A stretch of 59,718 bases of DNA, taken from positions 1 to 59,718 of the forward strand of contig MLAK01000621.1 in the NCBI GenBank assembly GCA_001839685.1, in the 5' to 3' direction. A program made the translations under genes and the position numbers. The notes beneath the pieces were generated by a model, which saw only the letters and a program-made list of their open reading frames with translations, ran no database searches and was not told the origin of the DNA. The DNA comes from Tritrichomonas foetus. Its lineage: Eukaryota > Parabasalia > Tritrichomonadida > Tritrichomonadidae. Shown here piece by piece: positions 28,936 to 39,582 of the stretch (within the stretch, counting starts at the first letter, position 1; every line of letters begins with the position of its first letter).

Positions 28936-30027
28936 ATGTTTTTTGCTCTCATCGGATTTATTCTCAGCCGCGATTCCACTAATCTTTATACGTCGATGCA
29001 AGGAACAGGTGATTGTTTTAATACAGAATGCAGTTATAATGAAGCCATGTTGACAATTCGTATGGCTGATGTTATCAATATTAAGGATAAAATAATATAC
29101 CCACCAACCTATCCATCAGAATTCTCAGATTTAATCGAAGGCGCTGTGCAAAATAATGTCACGCTTGTTGCTCGTGATGACGGCACAGTCATCGACGGAA
29201 AAATGTTGACAGGCGGTACAATGTACTACCTTGAAAACCAGCGTCGTTTCACATGGGGAAAATTCCAAGGATTCACTTTTCGTAATTTCGACAAATTAAT
29301 TATGGGCCGCCAGCATTCATGGTCAACATATCCACAAATTGTCTTCCAAGATTGCACTTTTGAAAACAACTTTCACGACCTCTTCTCAACAACAGGCGGT
29401 CATTGGATTTTCATCAATTGCGTTTTTAGAAACAACAAAGGACGTATATTCAAAGCGCTTTCAGAAACTTGCGTTGAGTTTGAAGATTGCTCGTTTGAAA
29501 ATACACAGGCCGCTTTTGCCTTCGGTGCAGATATGATTTTCAGAAATTGCATTTTTACCAGAACGTTCGGACAAAGAGGTGGCGCTATCTATGCAGCTAA
29601 GTCCACACTTTATGTTCGTGATTGTAAATTTATTGGAACAAATGCCACTCATAATGGCGGAGCTATTTATATTCGTGATTCACACGAAATTTACCAAAGT
29701 GAGATTTCTAGGTGCTGCTTCCTCAATACTGTTGCTGGAATGAATGGTACTGCTATTTATTCATACCTTTCTGATCTTCAAGTAACAGACAATATCTTCA
29801 GTGCTGGCGAAGATAGCTTCTACGCTTTCACATCAAACATTCATCATGGAAATAACACATACAAAGGTAATGCTGAAGCATGCGTCAGAAATCATCAGCC
29901 AATGAATGAAGATGATTTATACTACCCATGCGATACTTACCAAAACCACAAATTTGATGATGCCCGAGGAAACATCTTTATGGATTTCTCAAACCCAGAT
30001 GATCCACTTGAAGACCCGATCATTTAA
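28936..30027 (+). CDS. secreted or surface right-handed parallel beta-helix protein (Pmp-like)
   Basis: This 363-residue protein starts with a short hydrophobic segment (MFFALIGFILS) that can act as a signal peptide. The rest is built of repeated 20-25 residue beta-helix coils with the pattern F-x-x-C-x-F, for example IVFQDCTFENN, WIFINCVFRNN, VEFEDCSFENT and MIFRNCIFTRT. There are GGAIY turns at about residues 215-245. The combination of GGA[IV] and Fxx[NT] motifs is that of chlamydial polymorphic-membrane-protein repeats, which are also abundant in trichomonads. No C-terminal membrane helix is seen, so the protein may be secreted or attached through partners. A TTTGGTCA motif lies about 20 bases upstream of the ATG. 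A second member of this group is at 47863-49065. Confidence 0.75.
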   Translation: MFFALIGFILSRDSTNLYTSMQGTGDCFNTECSYNEAMLTIRMADVINIKDKIIYPPTYPSEFSDLIEGAVQNNVTLVARDDGTVIDGKMLTGGTMYYLENQRRFTWGKFQGFTFRNFDKLIMGRQHSWSTYPQIVFQDCTFENNFHDLFSTTGGHWIFINCVFRNNKGRIFKALSETCVEFEDCSFENTQAAFAFGADMIFRNCIFTRTFGQRGGAIYAAKSTLYVRDCKFIGTNATHNGGAIYIRDSHEIYQSEISRCCFLNTVAGMNGTAIYSYLSDLQVTDNIFSAGEDSFYAFTSNIHHGNNTYKGNAEACVRNHQPMNEDDLYYPCDTYQNHKFDDARGNIFMDFSNPDDPLEDPII

Positions 30028-30214
30028 GTTTAATTTATTTCTATCTGATAATTTGATATTAAGATTAATTTAATAAATTCACTAGAGTTTCATAATATTA
30101 AATGTTTCCCATATTAGTTTCTATTTTCTTGGATTTTTCTCTTTCATTTTCTATTATTAAATCTTTGGCAGGATTTTTTTACTAATTGTTTTGTTATTTG
30201 ACACTTAAAATGGG

Positions 30215-30345
30215 CATGTGTGATGTGACTTTGCGGGTCCCTTCGACTCATTCGGCTATTGGAGGAGGGGATAGCGTGTGAACACGGCTCCATTTCGGTG
30301 TGCTCCCTCTGCCATGTTCATGCACCTCCTTCAAGTCGAAATCTT
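30215..30345. ncRNA. candidate structured non-coding RNA (family unknown)
   Basis: Within AT-rich spacer this stretch is strikingly GC-rich and folds into nested perfect stems. TTCGACT (30242-30248) pairs with AGTCGAA (30334-30340). GGAGG (30261-30265) pairs with CCTCC (30325-30329). GAGGG plus AGC (30265-30275, with a bulge) pairs with GCTCCCTC (30302-30309). A small hairpin, GCCATGTTCATGC, sits at 30311-30323. No long reading frame covers it. The stems do not reveal the strand. On the minus strand the layout, a closing helix followed by a short and a long hairpin with GAAATGGAGC near the tip, recalls the S domain of SRP RNA, but the Alu domain and a standard tetraloop are missing, so I do not assign it. 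It lies in the 612-bp gap between a plus-strand and a minus-strand gene that converge; the rest of that gap (30028-30639) is plain AT-rich DNA. Confidence 0.5.
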
Positions 30346-30639
30346 TCGAGAATCTATCAATGAATTGATTCGGAATGTATTTTTGGAAAATAGCATTCTA
30401 TTTAGAACACGTATTGTATTTCTATTCATATAATTCATGATGATTCCGCGAAAATTACCAACAAAATGATCATTCATATCTATTTGGAAAGATTAGATAA
30501 GGTAATCATAAGAATCATTAATCACAAGAATCATTATAATCAAAATAAAAAGAAAAAGAATTACATATAAGATATACAACTTATTCTTTTATTTGATGAG
30601 AAGAAGAGAGAACGAAATCAAATATTTTTTCCAGAGATT

Positions 30640-31569
30640 TTACTCGTCGTCGAGTTTATCATCTTTATCGTCAAAATCATCCTGTGCAGTTTCTGCTGGC
30701 TTCTTTCTGATAATGTTCACCTTTAGGCGTTTGTAATACTTCTTTCCGTTTTCGTCAATCATCTGGGAACGAAGGTAATAGTCAACTTTTAATGGTGATC
30801 CTTTCCAAGCGACAAATGGCCAAATATCATGCTGGCCGAGGAAGTAGCGAATTGGAACGTCATCTCCTCTTACTGGAGCGCCATCCATCAATTCAGCTGT
30901 GTTGACGATTGTTCTTTCTTTAACAAACTTTGATCCATTTTCGAAAGTTTCAACACAATAAAGAGAAAGATTCATATGAACAATTCTTAATTTGACGAGA
31001 ATGAAATATGCTGCACCTATGACGCATTCTCTGCAATCAAAGTCGGACTTTGGAAAAACAAATTCAATATGAAGGACATTAGTCATACCAATCTCGTTAT
31101 GAATTGGAACTTTTGCACCTTCTTCGTTAAATAAGAAAACAAGAAATGGAATTGAATAAGTAAAATCGCTAAGCCTATGCAAAATTTTCAATTCTATTCC
31201 ATATACGGCGCTGACATGGTGACCGTAGTATGAGCCAACAGGAAAATCTAAATTGTCAAAAGTAAAATCGGTTGAAATTGGTGTTGCTAGTTCTGACGGT
31301 GGTGATAAATGTTGAGTTCTTTCAAAGAAACGAGTGAGTACTTCGCCATTATCACCGGTAAATTGACCATAAGCCGTAAGCAGTATACCGCGATGACTAT
31401 CAACTTTTCCTGGTGGTGGTGTTACTTCGAGATGACCAGTAATTACATCATTTTTGAGATATGCTGGATAATCTTTTGAAGAATAAATGCGTTTGTAATC
31501 TTCGAGTGTTTGGTTGCCTTTGATGTCGATCGAAACTGTTGGATTGTTATATAAAAGCTTTGATAACAT
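30640..31569 (-). CDS. VPS26: Vps26 retromer subunit
   Basis: This 309-residue protein is an arrestin-fold Vps26. The most telling segment, ELMDGAPVRGDDVPIRYFL, is close to the corresponding block of animal VPS26. It is followed by the YYLRSQMIDENGKKYYKR strand pair and a basic, then acidic C-terminal tail (DDFDDKDDKLDDE). Vps26 joins Vps35 and Vps29 in the retromer, which retrieves receptors from endosomes. The frame extends 35 codons further upstream but begins there at GTG, with no earlier ATG. The ATG at 31569, giving MLSKLLYNNP, fits the family start. Length agrees with the usual 300-340 residues. Together with AP-1 gamma and the BRO1 protein it forms part of the endosomal sorting set encoded in this window. 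Confidence 0.92.
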   Translation of the reverse strand: MLSKLLYNNPTVSIDIKGNQTLEDYKRIYSSKDYPAYLKNDVITGHLEVTPPPGKVDSHRGILLTAYGQFTGDNGEVLTRFFERTQHLSPPSELATPISTDFTFDNLDFPVGSYYGHHVSAVYGIELKILHRLSDFTYSIPFLVFLFNEEGAKVPIHNEIGMTNVLHIEFVFPKSDFDCRECVIGAAYFILVKLRIVHMNLSLYCVETFENGSKFVKERTIVNTAELMDGAPVRGDDVPIRYFLGQHDIWPFVAWKGSPLKVDYYLRSQMIDENGKKYYKRLKVNIIRKKPAETAQDDFDDKDDKLDDE

Positions 31570-32462
31570 GAAGGATTGACACTTTTTTATAAAAATAAAA
31601 ACGATAAGATATTGAATATTATTTGACTGAGTTATTGAAAAGTGAAAAACATGAATTTTAGATGAGAATAGCACATTTTGACCATGACTTTTGTAATATT
31701 TAGAAACTATGTTTGAATTTTATGTAAATATTGTGATTTATAAATATCTATATTAAGAAAACTATAAGAAATTGTCTAATTAGTAATTTCTTTAGTTTAC
31801 AAAGCCGATGATTTTTGTTCACAATCCTTCAAAAATGATAGCAAACTGCTAATTTGATAAAATCTGCAAAACCAAAAATAAAGCACAATACCTCTTTATT
31901 ACGAGCCGTAATTAACAACCAAATTTGGTCAAAATCTTTTTCAAATTTGGTCGTCGTGCAGAGTCATAGGCAACGATAGTTTTAGCAATATATTATCGGG
32001 ATTATTCACATGGTTTGAGAATTTTTGGAGTGATTAAATTGATATTATCAAATTTGATAAAATAAAAATAATATTTCATTATGAGATCATAGATTCATCT
32101 GGTTCAATTCGAATGTTGAGAAAAATGACCAGATATTTTTAGCATCAATATTACGACAAGATTAAATAAATAAAAACTAGATTTTGTAAACATATATGTA
32201 TTAGCACATCTAAATAGGGATCATGCCCAAAATGATTTTGAAAAACTAAAAGTGTGGGAAGACATATTTTTAGATGAATTAGCATTTTAAATCACTTATT
32301 CTCCTTTTTTTTTAATGACGAAAATTCAATAGATGAAGTAAATTTTATATAATGTGAAAGAAATGGCTTGTGCATAAAAAATAAGTTTGTTGCTCCATGA
32401 ATACGTAATCGAGCACCACCTGGATCAATTTCAGTATTGGGCTGAATGAAGAAGGTTTTTAC
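31570..32462. other. upstream region of VPS26 up to the second transposon copy
   Basis: This AT-rich interval has no credible gene. AAATTTGGTC occurs twice (about 31922 and 31945), and another GGTCA motif (minus-strand sense) is at about 31679-31684, some 110 bases upstream of the VPS26 ATG. It ends with GTTTTTAC (32455-32462), the left target duplication of the element. Confidence 0.5.
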
Positions 32463-33558
32463 AGATGTATACAAACCAAATAGTCTTAACGTACGAAATC
32501 ACTAAAATGATCCTTATCATCAGTATTACTTAATACCATCAGTCAAAAATCAAAACCCAAATAGCTAAAAGAATGACGAAAATTTCCCTTATCGCAAACT
32601 TCGCAAATGGCCGAATTCAAAAATATTTCGAAAATGATTCTGAAGAAGCTATTGTTTCAGTTTTCGGGTGAACAGCTTTCAGTCAATTGTTAAATCTATT
32701 TTTTATAGTTATGAGCCATATTTATTCATAGTTTTGAAATTTTGCAACAATTAAACCGAAAAAAGAGCGATTTTGGAGAAAGCCTAAAAAAAAATTGTGA
32801 GAAGCTTTTTTTCCAAGAATCACAAAGATTATAATACTGCTTCCCATAATTCTATTTACACTTCTTCTATCGATTTTTAATTAAAAATCGCGAAAATTTT
32901 GATAGTTTTAACTCAGTGATGTTGAATTAATTCAATTTCCATTTGACAAATATGAATGTATTGAAATCTTTTCTGTCATAAAATTTTAGTATATGAAGAA
33001 AATAGACTGGCAGTCCTCAACAGCACATTCTCAAGCAGGGATACAGATACAACGATTGAAAGACCAAATCAAGAAAAATGGAATCCAATATGTTTTTTTC
33101 CAGACTTGATGCCAAGTGAATTTTCTGATGACTCGCCATTTAGATGGCAAAACATTCGTAATCTTCTCATTGATGCCTAAATTTTTTTTATTTATATCAA
33201 AATTATTAATATTTTTTTTATATTTCATTTTTGTATTTTGGAAAACATTATAATTTTCGATGGAGGGTCATATGATAATAAAAAGCACGATTTATGATAA
33301 TAAATAATCAAGATATTAATGCTATAAAATCACTTTCTATCTCAATAATTCTCAGAAATTTCTGTTGGGTTTATTTTTTTCTCACAATTTTTTTTTGGAT
33401 TTGGTTTTCTCTGTATCTTGATTTTTAAATTATAATATTTATATATTATTAATAGGATTACAATTAAATAATTTTTAGATGACAATAATATCAACAATTA
33501 TTCATTTAGATCTCTCAATAGTCTTCTACATCTAGATCTAGTTAGTTTGTATACATCT
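32463..33558. mobile_element. second 1096-bp inverted-repeat transposon copy, inverted relative to the first
   Basis: The copy begins AGATGTATACAAAC and ends with the complementary GTTTGTATACATCT. It is flanked by a perfect 8-bp duplication, GTTTTTAC, at 32455-32462 and 33559-33566. Read in reverse complement it aligns without gaps to 5598-6693. The differences seen are at 33537, 33366, 33223 and 33107, and each time this copy has A/T where the other has G/C. One of them introduces TGA into the 86-codon internal frame. The 20-bp internal palindrome is at 32871-32890. It lies between VPS26 and a receptor cyclase gene, in non-coding DNA. Confidence 0.92.
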
Positions 33559-34725
33559 GTTTTTACATCTCTTATTGGTAATATTGATGAGATGTTTCCT
33601 CTGAAAATTGTGAAATTATTGAAATTTTTAAGAAGGTTTCTCAACTCTTGAAAGATGACTAACTTATTGGGTTTCTCAACTCATACTCTGGGAAAATGCA
33701 TGATACTCACACCTTTAATATTTTGATTGATTAAAATTACTGTTTGTTCAAGTTTTTTCATCTCTTATTTCATATTGGAATTTTAATTTCCTTTGAATCA
33801 GTTGATAATAAAGATTTACGAATACAAAAGAGTATGATACATTCTTCAACAAGTAAAAATGCGTCTGGTGAATTATGAATCACCATCTAATGATATTGGC
33901 AGCAGTGAATTATACTAGTCATGTGGATTATTTTAATTTCATCTATTATAGTTTATATTGCATGATTAATATGTTCTCTCCAAAAATTCGGTGAGACATT
34001 TTATTAGAATTATAATAGTTTATCTATTAGATTTCTTCCTATTGGAACATACAATATTACTAAAACTGAGTATTTTAGATTAGCTAAACTTAAAAGAAAA
34101 AGAAGTGGAGTCATATTCATCTCTGAATTACCGTTCCTTTTCCTGCAAGATGGTTGGATGTAATTGCATAATTTGATGAAGAAACAAGAAATAAGACTTA
34201 TTTCATTCAAAGAATCAAACAGGCAGCTTCAGTTATGTCACGAATTCAATGATCATTGAAAATATGTGTGAATACAATATGTGAATCTATCAAAGTTAAT
34301 ATTTCAAAAAAGATTCTGTCTTTGAATTTTTCAAAGGTTCCAAAAAGAAAAAACTATTTATAAAGAGGATTTCCCCCATGCCTCTCAATGTTTATTTGGA
34401 TTAAAAATATTCCCTCATGTAAAAATAAATATACACATAAAATAATGAATTAATAAATGTTTATTTAATTTAAATAATAGGATATATAGATAATGAACCA
34501 ATTAAGGACGAATTATTAAAGAAAATAAATCTTTCAATTGAATTATGTGTTCTATTCAAAACAATTCAATGAAATTCAGAAATTGAATATTCAGAAAATA
34601 TTTCTTTCAATTATTTATACGACCAGATATGCGCTGAAAAAATTATTATTTGGTAGACCCCGAATTCCACTAAAGTGCATATTCCCGAAGAATCAACTAA
34701 ATCGAATACAATCCGATCTTCTTCA
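33559..34725. other. intergenic before the third receptor cyclase
   Basis: This 1.17-kb AT-rich interval starts with the right target duplication of the element. Open frames of about 65-85 codons occur in it, but they are low in complexity, overlap the cyclase start in another frame, or lack any recognisable motif, so I do not call them genes. Confidence 0.45.
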
Positions 34726-37700
34726 ATGGAGTTCGGATATACTTCTCGAGGAAATAGCTTCTATAAATCACAACATGATATCGTCAATGAAAATTTGATT
34801 TCTTTAGTCGCTGAAGCAAATAGGATTATTGAGAGTTCGAATTTTCTCCGAAATGTAACCACTTTGTGGGTATTTTTACAAACTTTGTTTGGATCATTTT
34901 TGATGTGCTTGCCAGATTCGTATGGACCAAAATGGGTAAGTATATTTTCTAAAGTAATGTTTTTATATGCCTATGGTGAAAATGAAGATCCAATTAAATA
35001 CATCCAAATTATTATTCAAGCATTTACTGCATTCTTCACATTTACTATCATTACTGATTTTACCATCAATCACAAATTCCGAAAATGGGAATTATATATC
35101 CTCAGAATTTGGCATTGCCATATTTACAATATTTTCATCATTCCAAATTTTGTGAGCACATTAAATTCAATTGCAACATATGGAATAGAACCGAATTTAT
35201 TCAATTGTTTTGCTCTAATTTTTAATATTTTGTTTTCAGTTTATTGCTATTTCCATATTTTCAGAATTACAGTTCCACTTGAACAAAATCCCTTTTTAGT
35301 TCGTTATGATATTCCATATTGGCGACCAAATTTGATTTACCAAAATTATATAATTTATTCCCTACAATTTGGGCTTTGTACTTTCAATAGATTATATACC
35401 AACTATTCTCGTTTTCTTCCACAAGGAGTATTTATTTTAAGTTTGGCTTATCATTTTTATCATTTTGCTGATTTTCCTTATGGGAAATTATATTTGAATG
35501 TTTTCCATCACACTTTTACTTTTGCTGGTGTTTATTCGTCAATATTGTCAATTGTATATGATATTTTTGAATATCGCAATGACTATTTTTTCTTCATACC
35601 AGTTATTTGTCTCACTATCATTTCGGGGATTTTTGTTTATATTCATCATAATATAAAAACTAAATATTTCCGTGATAGTTTGACAGGTGTTATAGGCGAT
35701 CAATCAATTTTACCAGAAAGTAAACGTTCTGAATATTTTGATTCATTAAATATGAGCGAACAAGATGCCTTTTATTATTTACAAGTTGGTATTTCAAATG
35801 CATCTCCACTTTTCTTAGATTGGTCACTTTCAAACTATATTTTAGAGAAATTTAGTGAGAATTGTGAAATTATTGTGTTTTTAACATATCTAGTTTCATT
35901 TTTCCCCTCTGAAACTCATATTTTACATAGTTTTATAACACTTGGATTAAGAATGTCAAATCCTTCTTATTATTTACGATGCTTTTTCTATCAACTCCAT
36001 CGTGTTCACGTTTTTAGACAAAGTTCTGCATCATCTGAATCAACATCTGATTTTTCTAAAGTTAAAAGATTAACAAAAACTTGTGCAGGACTAATTTCTT
36101 GGTTTTGGTTAATGGAAGCAACCGATCCTTCTCAGATTAATAATGATACTACTCGAATTATAACTGATAAGATCATAGAAGCAGATACAGTCTGGGCAGA
36201 ATTACTTGAAAAATATCCTAATAATTCTACTTTTGCTGCTTTATATTCACAATATTTACTTGATGCAAAAAGTTCATTTAAAAGTGCTGCAAAATGGCAT
36301 GAAAAAGCAATTCTTCTTGAAAATGGATCACTTTTACACAATGATAAACTATTTAGAGGATTTTTACAAATGTACCCATTTTATCTAAAAGATAAAATTG
36401 TAGATACTCATGGAATGATTCTTCGATCGAATCGTGCAACAAAAGTAAATAAAAACTATCGAACTGCAATGAGCACCAATTCACTTTCATCCTCGAATAG
36501 TTCATCAAATAACAATTCTATCGATTTTGAAGAAGCTATTTCATTTATTCCGAATTTGAAACTTCGATTGGCACTAGAAAAACCAGTTAAAGAAGTTCAT
36601 TCAGTCGCTACACAAAAAATTTCAATTTGGTCAATCGTTAGATTAGCTGCCAATATTTTATTCATTTTTTTGATTTATGAAAATATTTTAAGTCTATTTG
36701 ATCCAGTTCAACTCTTATCAAGTCATTTGCAAAATTTAAATAATTTCACACATCCAATTTCCCTTCTTTCTCATGAATTGGCATGGTTTTATATTAGTTC
36801 ATTTCCTGACATTTCTAATGAAACATCTATGATGTCTATTTATGAGCAAATTTTTGGTGAATCTTCCGCAAAAATGACATATTCATTAAATGTTACTGAT
36901 TCAATGAATAATATCATTTACAACTTATCAAAAGATTCATTGTATAATTTCGATGCATTTTCAAAGTATCTATATATTACCAATGATAATGATAATGACA
37001 TTATTATGGAAATGTCAAATATTTTATCACAAACAAAAATGGACAATATAATTTGTAAAAATAATATGACTGTTCAAAAAGTTGAAAAGGCTAATTCTAC
37101 AACTTTATCTTTCATGTTGGCATCATATCTAACTAAATCCATTCAACTTGCATATGATTCTGTTGAAGCTCGGCAGAATTGGGGAAATCAAAGCTCTTTT
37201 TGTGAAGCATTTATGCAACCTTGGTCAATATCCACCGGATTAAATACAATGATTAATTTTTTAATGACAGCAGTTCCAACAATTTTCAATCCGGAAAGTA
37301 CTGATGTTCAAACCTGTGAGTTTATTTTAGCATTCATTCCATTTATGTCATTATTGATTATCTTTCCTAACATTGTTTTTATGACATTCAGTATCGAAGA
37401 TGAAAAGAAACAATTAAGCCATATGTTTTCAACAGTTGAAGAGGAATATGCACAAGAAGCTTCAGTGAATATTTCGAAATCAGGGAAAAATGATTCACAA
37501 AGAGTTTCAGCATTTCATTATTCGCAAAGATTCTTAAATTGGAATTTAATCATTGATGTTATAGCAATTTTAATTACTTGTGGATTTATGCTATTTAATG
37601 CTGGATTTGCATATAATCGACAATCAAAGTTTTCTATTTTATTCCAGCATTACTTGTTAACATTTACTCAAAGAAATGCAATATTCAGTTTGGCTCGTGA

Positions 37701-39582
37701 TTCCGCATATTTGGTATTAAATAAGCAATTGGAATCCACAGGTTTACGAACTCGATTTTTAATCGAAGATGATATTTTTGATGATGTTTATGAAATTTGG
37801 TCAACAATTTATGAACTACCATTTACTAATGGAAATGAAGTCAATAAATATTTGTTAAAAGATATAATCGAATTGCAACAAATCTCTAATTTAGTTGTTG
37901 AAGGAAGTGGTAACATCCCTCCTATTATAGGATATAATCAAGAAATTACTAACTTTCGAGAAACCAAAAAGTGTGATGTTGATGAACGTTCAACTTCTCC
38001 TTTAACCTATGCTAGTTGTGTTTCATTTGATCGTCTCATTGCATATTTCACCAGTGTAGTGAAAGAAGTTTTTATTCATGGAAATGAACTCACATTAAAT
38101 TCATCAACGATGTTGCAATTACCAAATTTGATAGAATCAAGACTTTCTCTTGAGTTTGATCAATTAATGACAATGTATAATGAAATCCTTGATGATCACA
38201 TGTCAGAAATCCATAATATTTCTATTGCATTAATTGTAATCGAACTTGTTCTTACTGTATCCATATTTTTTGTCGAATTTGAACTTGTTTTTTCAATGAA
38301 ACGGGAAATGTTTGTTTGGAAATCACTTTTACTTCGTCTGAATCCACTTGGTGTTGTTTCTAATCCGGTTTTACTTTCATGGATTTTTGGAAGTGAAATT
38401 GGCATCGATAAAAAGATTCGAACACCTGCACAATCAATTTTCCAGACATCGAATGATTCAATGATTTTCTTGAGCAGTGATCAAATTATAGAAACTGTAA
38501 ATCCTGCGTCAACACTTCTTTTTGGATACACAAATGAACAAATGATTGGTCAAGATATTCGCCTTCTTCTTAATCAAGATGATAATTCAAAATTATATTA
38601 TGTAATGAAAATGATGAATAGTGGCCAATCAGAAATGGTCTTTGAAGATAATGTTATTGGTACAAAAGATGATTCCTCTAATGTTCGAATGAAAGCGGAA
38701 CTTATTGGTTTTGCTGGTGATGATAAGCGTGCGAAAAGCTTTATTATACTTTTTAAGGACATGACTGACGAAATACAACAAAATGAAGCAATTGATGAAG
38801 CCAGAAAACAAACAGATGTCATAATGCATCAAATTCTTCCAAAGAATATCATTGCGAGAATAAAATCAGATAGCCAAGAATTATCATTTAGTGTCGCAAC
38901 AGCCACTGTTATTGCAATAAATATTGATAATTTCACAAGTTATGCAGCATCCCTAACACCAAGTGATGTTTTAAAGAATTTAGGCAAAGTTATTACAGCG
39001 TTCAATAAATTAGTTGATTCCTCGCCTTTGATAACTGTTGTTAAATCAATTGGTGATGCATATTTAGCAATTGGTGGCTTGTTTGAAAAAGATGTTGATC
39101 CAAAAATTCATGCAAATCAAGTTTTACAATTTGCTTCAAATTCACTTATTGCAATTGATGAATTAAATATTGCTTTGAATGCTAACCTTCAAATTCGTAT
39201 TGGAATAACAACTGATGGGCCAATTATCGTTGGAGTTTTAGATAAAGATAAACCTGTTTTTGACGTTTATGGGGTTCCAATAAATAATGCCATACAACTT
39301 GAAAAAACGGGAGTTCCTGGACAAATGCATATACCTCAATCAACTTATGATCTGGTAAATGACTCAAAGTTCCAAATTGAAGAAAAAGGGACAATGAATC
39401 TAAAAGGGAGAGGGGAAGTCAAGACTTACATTGTGTATCAAGATGAAAATGCGGACACTTCGAAAGTTACTTCCATTATTGATAATGAAAATGCTGATAA
39501 TCAATTCAAATTCAATGTTAATCACTTAGATAATCCACCAGGAGAAGGATTTACATTCAGAATTAGCAGCCTTCTCGAGTAA
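34726..39582 (+). CDS. receptor-type class III cyclase with Asp-to-Asn change at the first metal site
   Basis: The open frame reaches back to a GTG at 34675, but the first ATG is at 34726, giving 1618 residues. The order is: N-terminal domain of about nine membrane helices (30-330); cytosolic helical linker (330-620); a helix near 640-660; an extracellular domain; helices near 870-895 and 945-970; a second extracellular domain; a helix near 1165-1190; a PAS domain at about 1240-1340; and a class III cyclase domain from about 1350 to 1560. The catalytic domain keeps Lys1440 and Asp1444 (VVKSIGDAYLA), an adenine-selecting Asp (FDVYG) and the Asn of PINNA. In the first metal motif, however, Asp is Asn1399 (AINIDNFT). 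Class III enzymes need both Asp residues for two-metal catalysis, so activity may be low or absent unless it pairs with another subunit. The C-terminal tail after 1560 is acidic and unstructured. Confidence 0.85.
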   Translation: MEFGYTSRGNSFYKSQHDIVNENLISLVAEANRIIESSNFLRNVTTLWVFLQTLFGSFLMCLPDSYGPKWVSIFSKVMFLYAYGENEDPIKYIQIIIQAFTAFFTFTIITDFTINHKFRKWELYILRIWHCHIYNIFIIPNFVSTLNSIATYGIEPNLFNCFALIFNILFSVYCYFHIFRITVPLEQNPFLVRYDIPYWRPNLIYQNYIIYSLQFGLCTFNRLYTNYSRFLPQGVFILSLAYHFYHFADFPYGKLYLNVFHHTFTFAGVYSSILSIVYDIFEYRNDYFFFIPVICLTIISGIFVYIHHNIKTKYFRDSLTGVIGDQSILPESKRSEYFDSLNMSEQDAFYYLQVGISNASPLFLDWSLSNYILEKFSENCEIIVFLTYLVSFFPSETHILHSFITLGLRMSNPSYYLRCFFYQLHRVHVFRQSSASSESTSDFSKVKRLTKTCAGLISWFWLMEATDPSQINNDTTRIITDKIIEADTVWAELLEKYPNNSTFAALYSQYLLDAKSSFKSAAKWHEKAILLENGSLLHNDKLFRGFLQMYPFYLKDKIVDTHGMILRSNRATKVNKNYRTAMSTNSLSSSNSSSNNNSIDFEEAISFIPNLKLRLALEKPVKEVHSVATQKISIWSIVRLAANILFIFLIYENILSLFDPVQLLSSHLQNLNNFTHPISLLSHELAWFYISSFPDISNETSMMSIYEQIFGESSAKMTYSLNVTDSMNNIIYNLSKDSLYNFDAFSKYLYITNDNDNDIIMEMSNILSQTKMDNIICKNNMTVQKVEKANSTTLSFMLASYLTKSIQLAYDSVEARQNWGNQSSFCEAFMQPWSISTGLNTMINFLMTAVPTIFNPESTDVQTCEFILAFIPFMSLLIIFPNIVFMTFSIEDEKKQLSHMFSTVEEEYAQEASVNISKSGKNDSQRVSAFHYSQRFLNWNLIIDVIAILITCGFMLFNAGFAYNRQSKFSILFQHYLLTFTQRNAIFSLARDSAYLVLNKQLESTGLRTRFLIEDDIFDDVYEIWSTIYELPFTNGNEVNKYLLKDIIELQQISNLVVEGSGNIPPIIGYNQEITNFRETKKCDVDERSTSPLTYASCVSFDRLIAYFTSVVKEVFIHGNELTLNSSTMLQLPNLIESRLSLEFDQLMTMYNEILDDHMSEIHNISIALIVIELVLTVSIFFVEFELVFSMKREMFVWKSLLLRLNPLGVVSNPVLLSWIFGSEIGIDKKIRTPAQSIFQTSNDSMIFLSSDQIIETVNPASTLLFGYTNEQMIGQDIRLLLNQDDNSKLYYVMKMMNSGQSEMVFEDNVIGTKDDSSNVRMKAELIGFAGDDKRAKSFIILFKDMTDEIQQNEAIDEARKQTDVIMHQILPKNIIARIKSDSQELSFSVATATVIAINIDNFTSYAASLTPSDVLKNLGKVITAFNKLVDSSPLITVVKSIGDAYLAIGGLFEKDVDPKIHANQVLQFASNSLIAIDELNIALNANLQIRIGITTDGPIIVGVLDKDKPVFDVYGVPINNAIQLEKTGVPGQMHIPQSTYDLVNDSKFQIEEKGTMNLKGRGEVKTYIVYQDENADTSKVTSIIDNENADNQFKFNVNHLDNPPGEGFTFRISSLLE

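Noticed and set aside
30215..30345. SRP RNA, snRNA or tRNA identity for the GC-rich foldable segment
   Set aside because: The S-domain-like topology lacks the Alu domain, a standard GNAR tetraloop and the AGCA loop. No U-snRNA signature or tRNA A/B boxes are present. Kept only as an unidentified candidate.
34538..34798. 86-codon frame overlapping the third cyclase start
   Set aside because: No recognisable features, and the cyclase frame explains the overlapping part.
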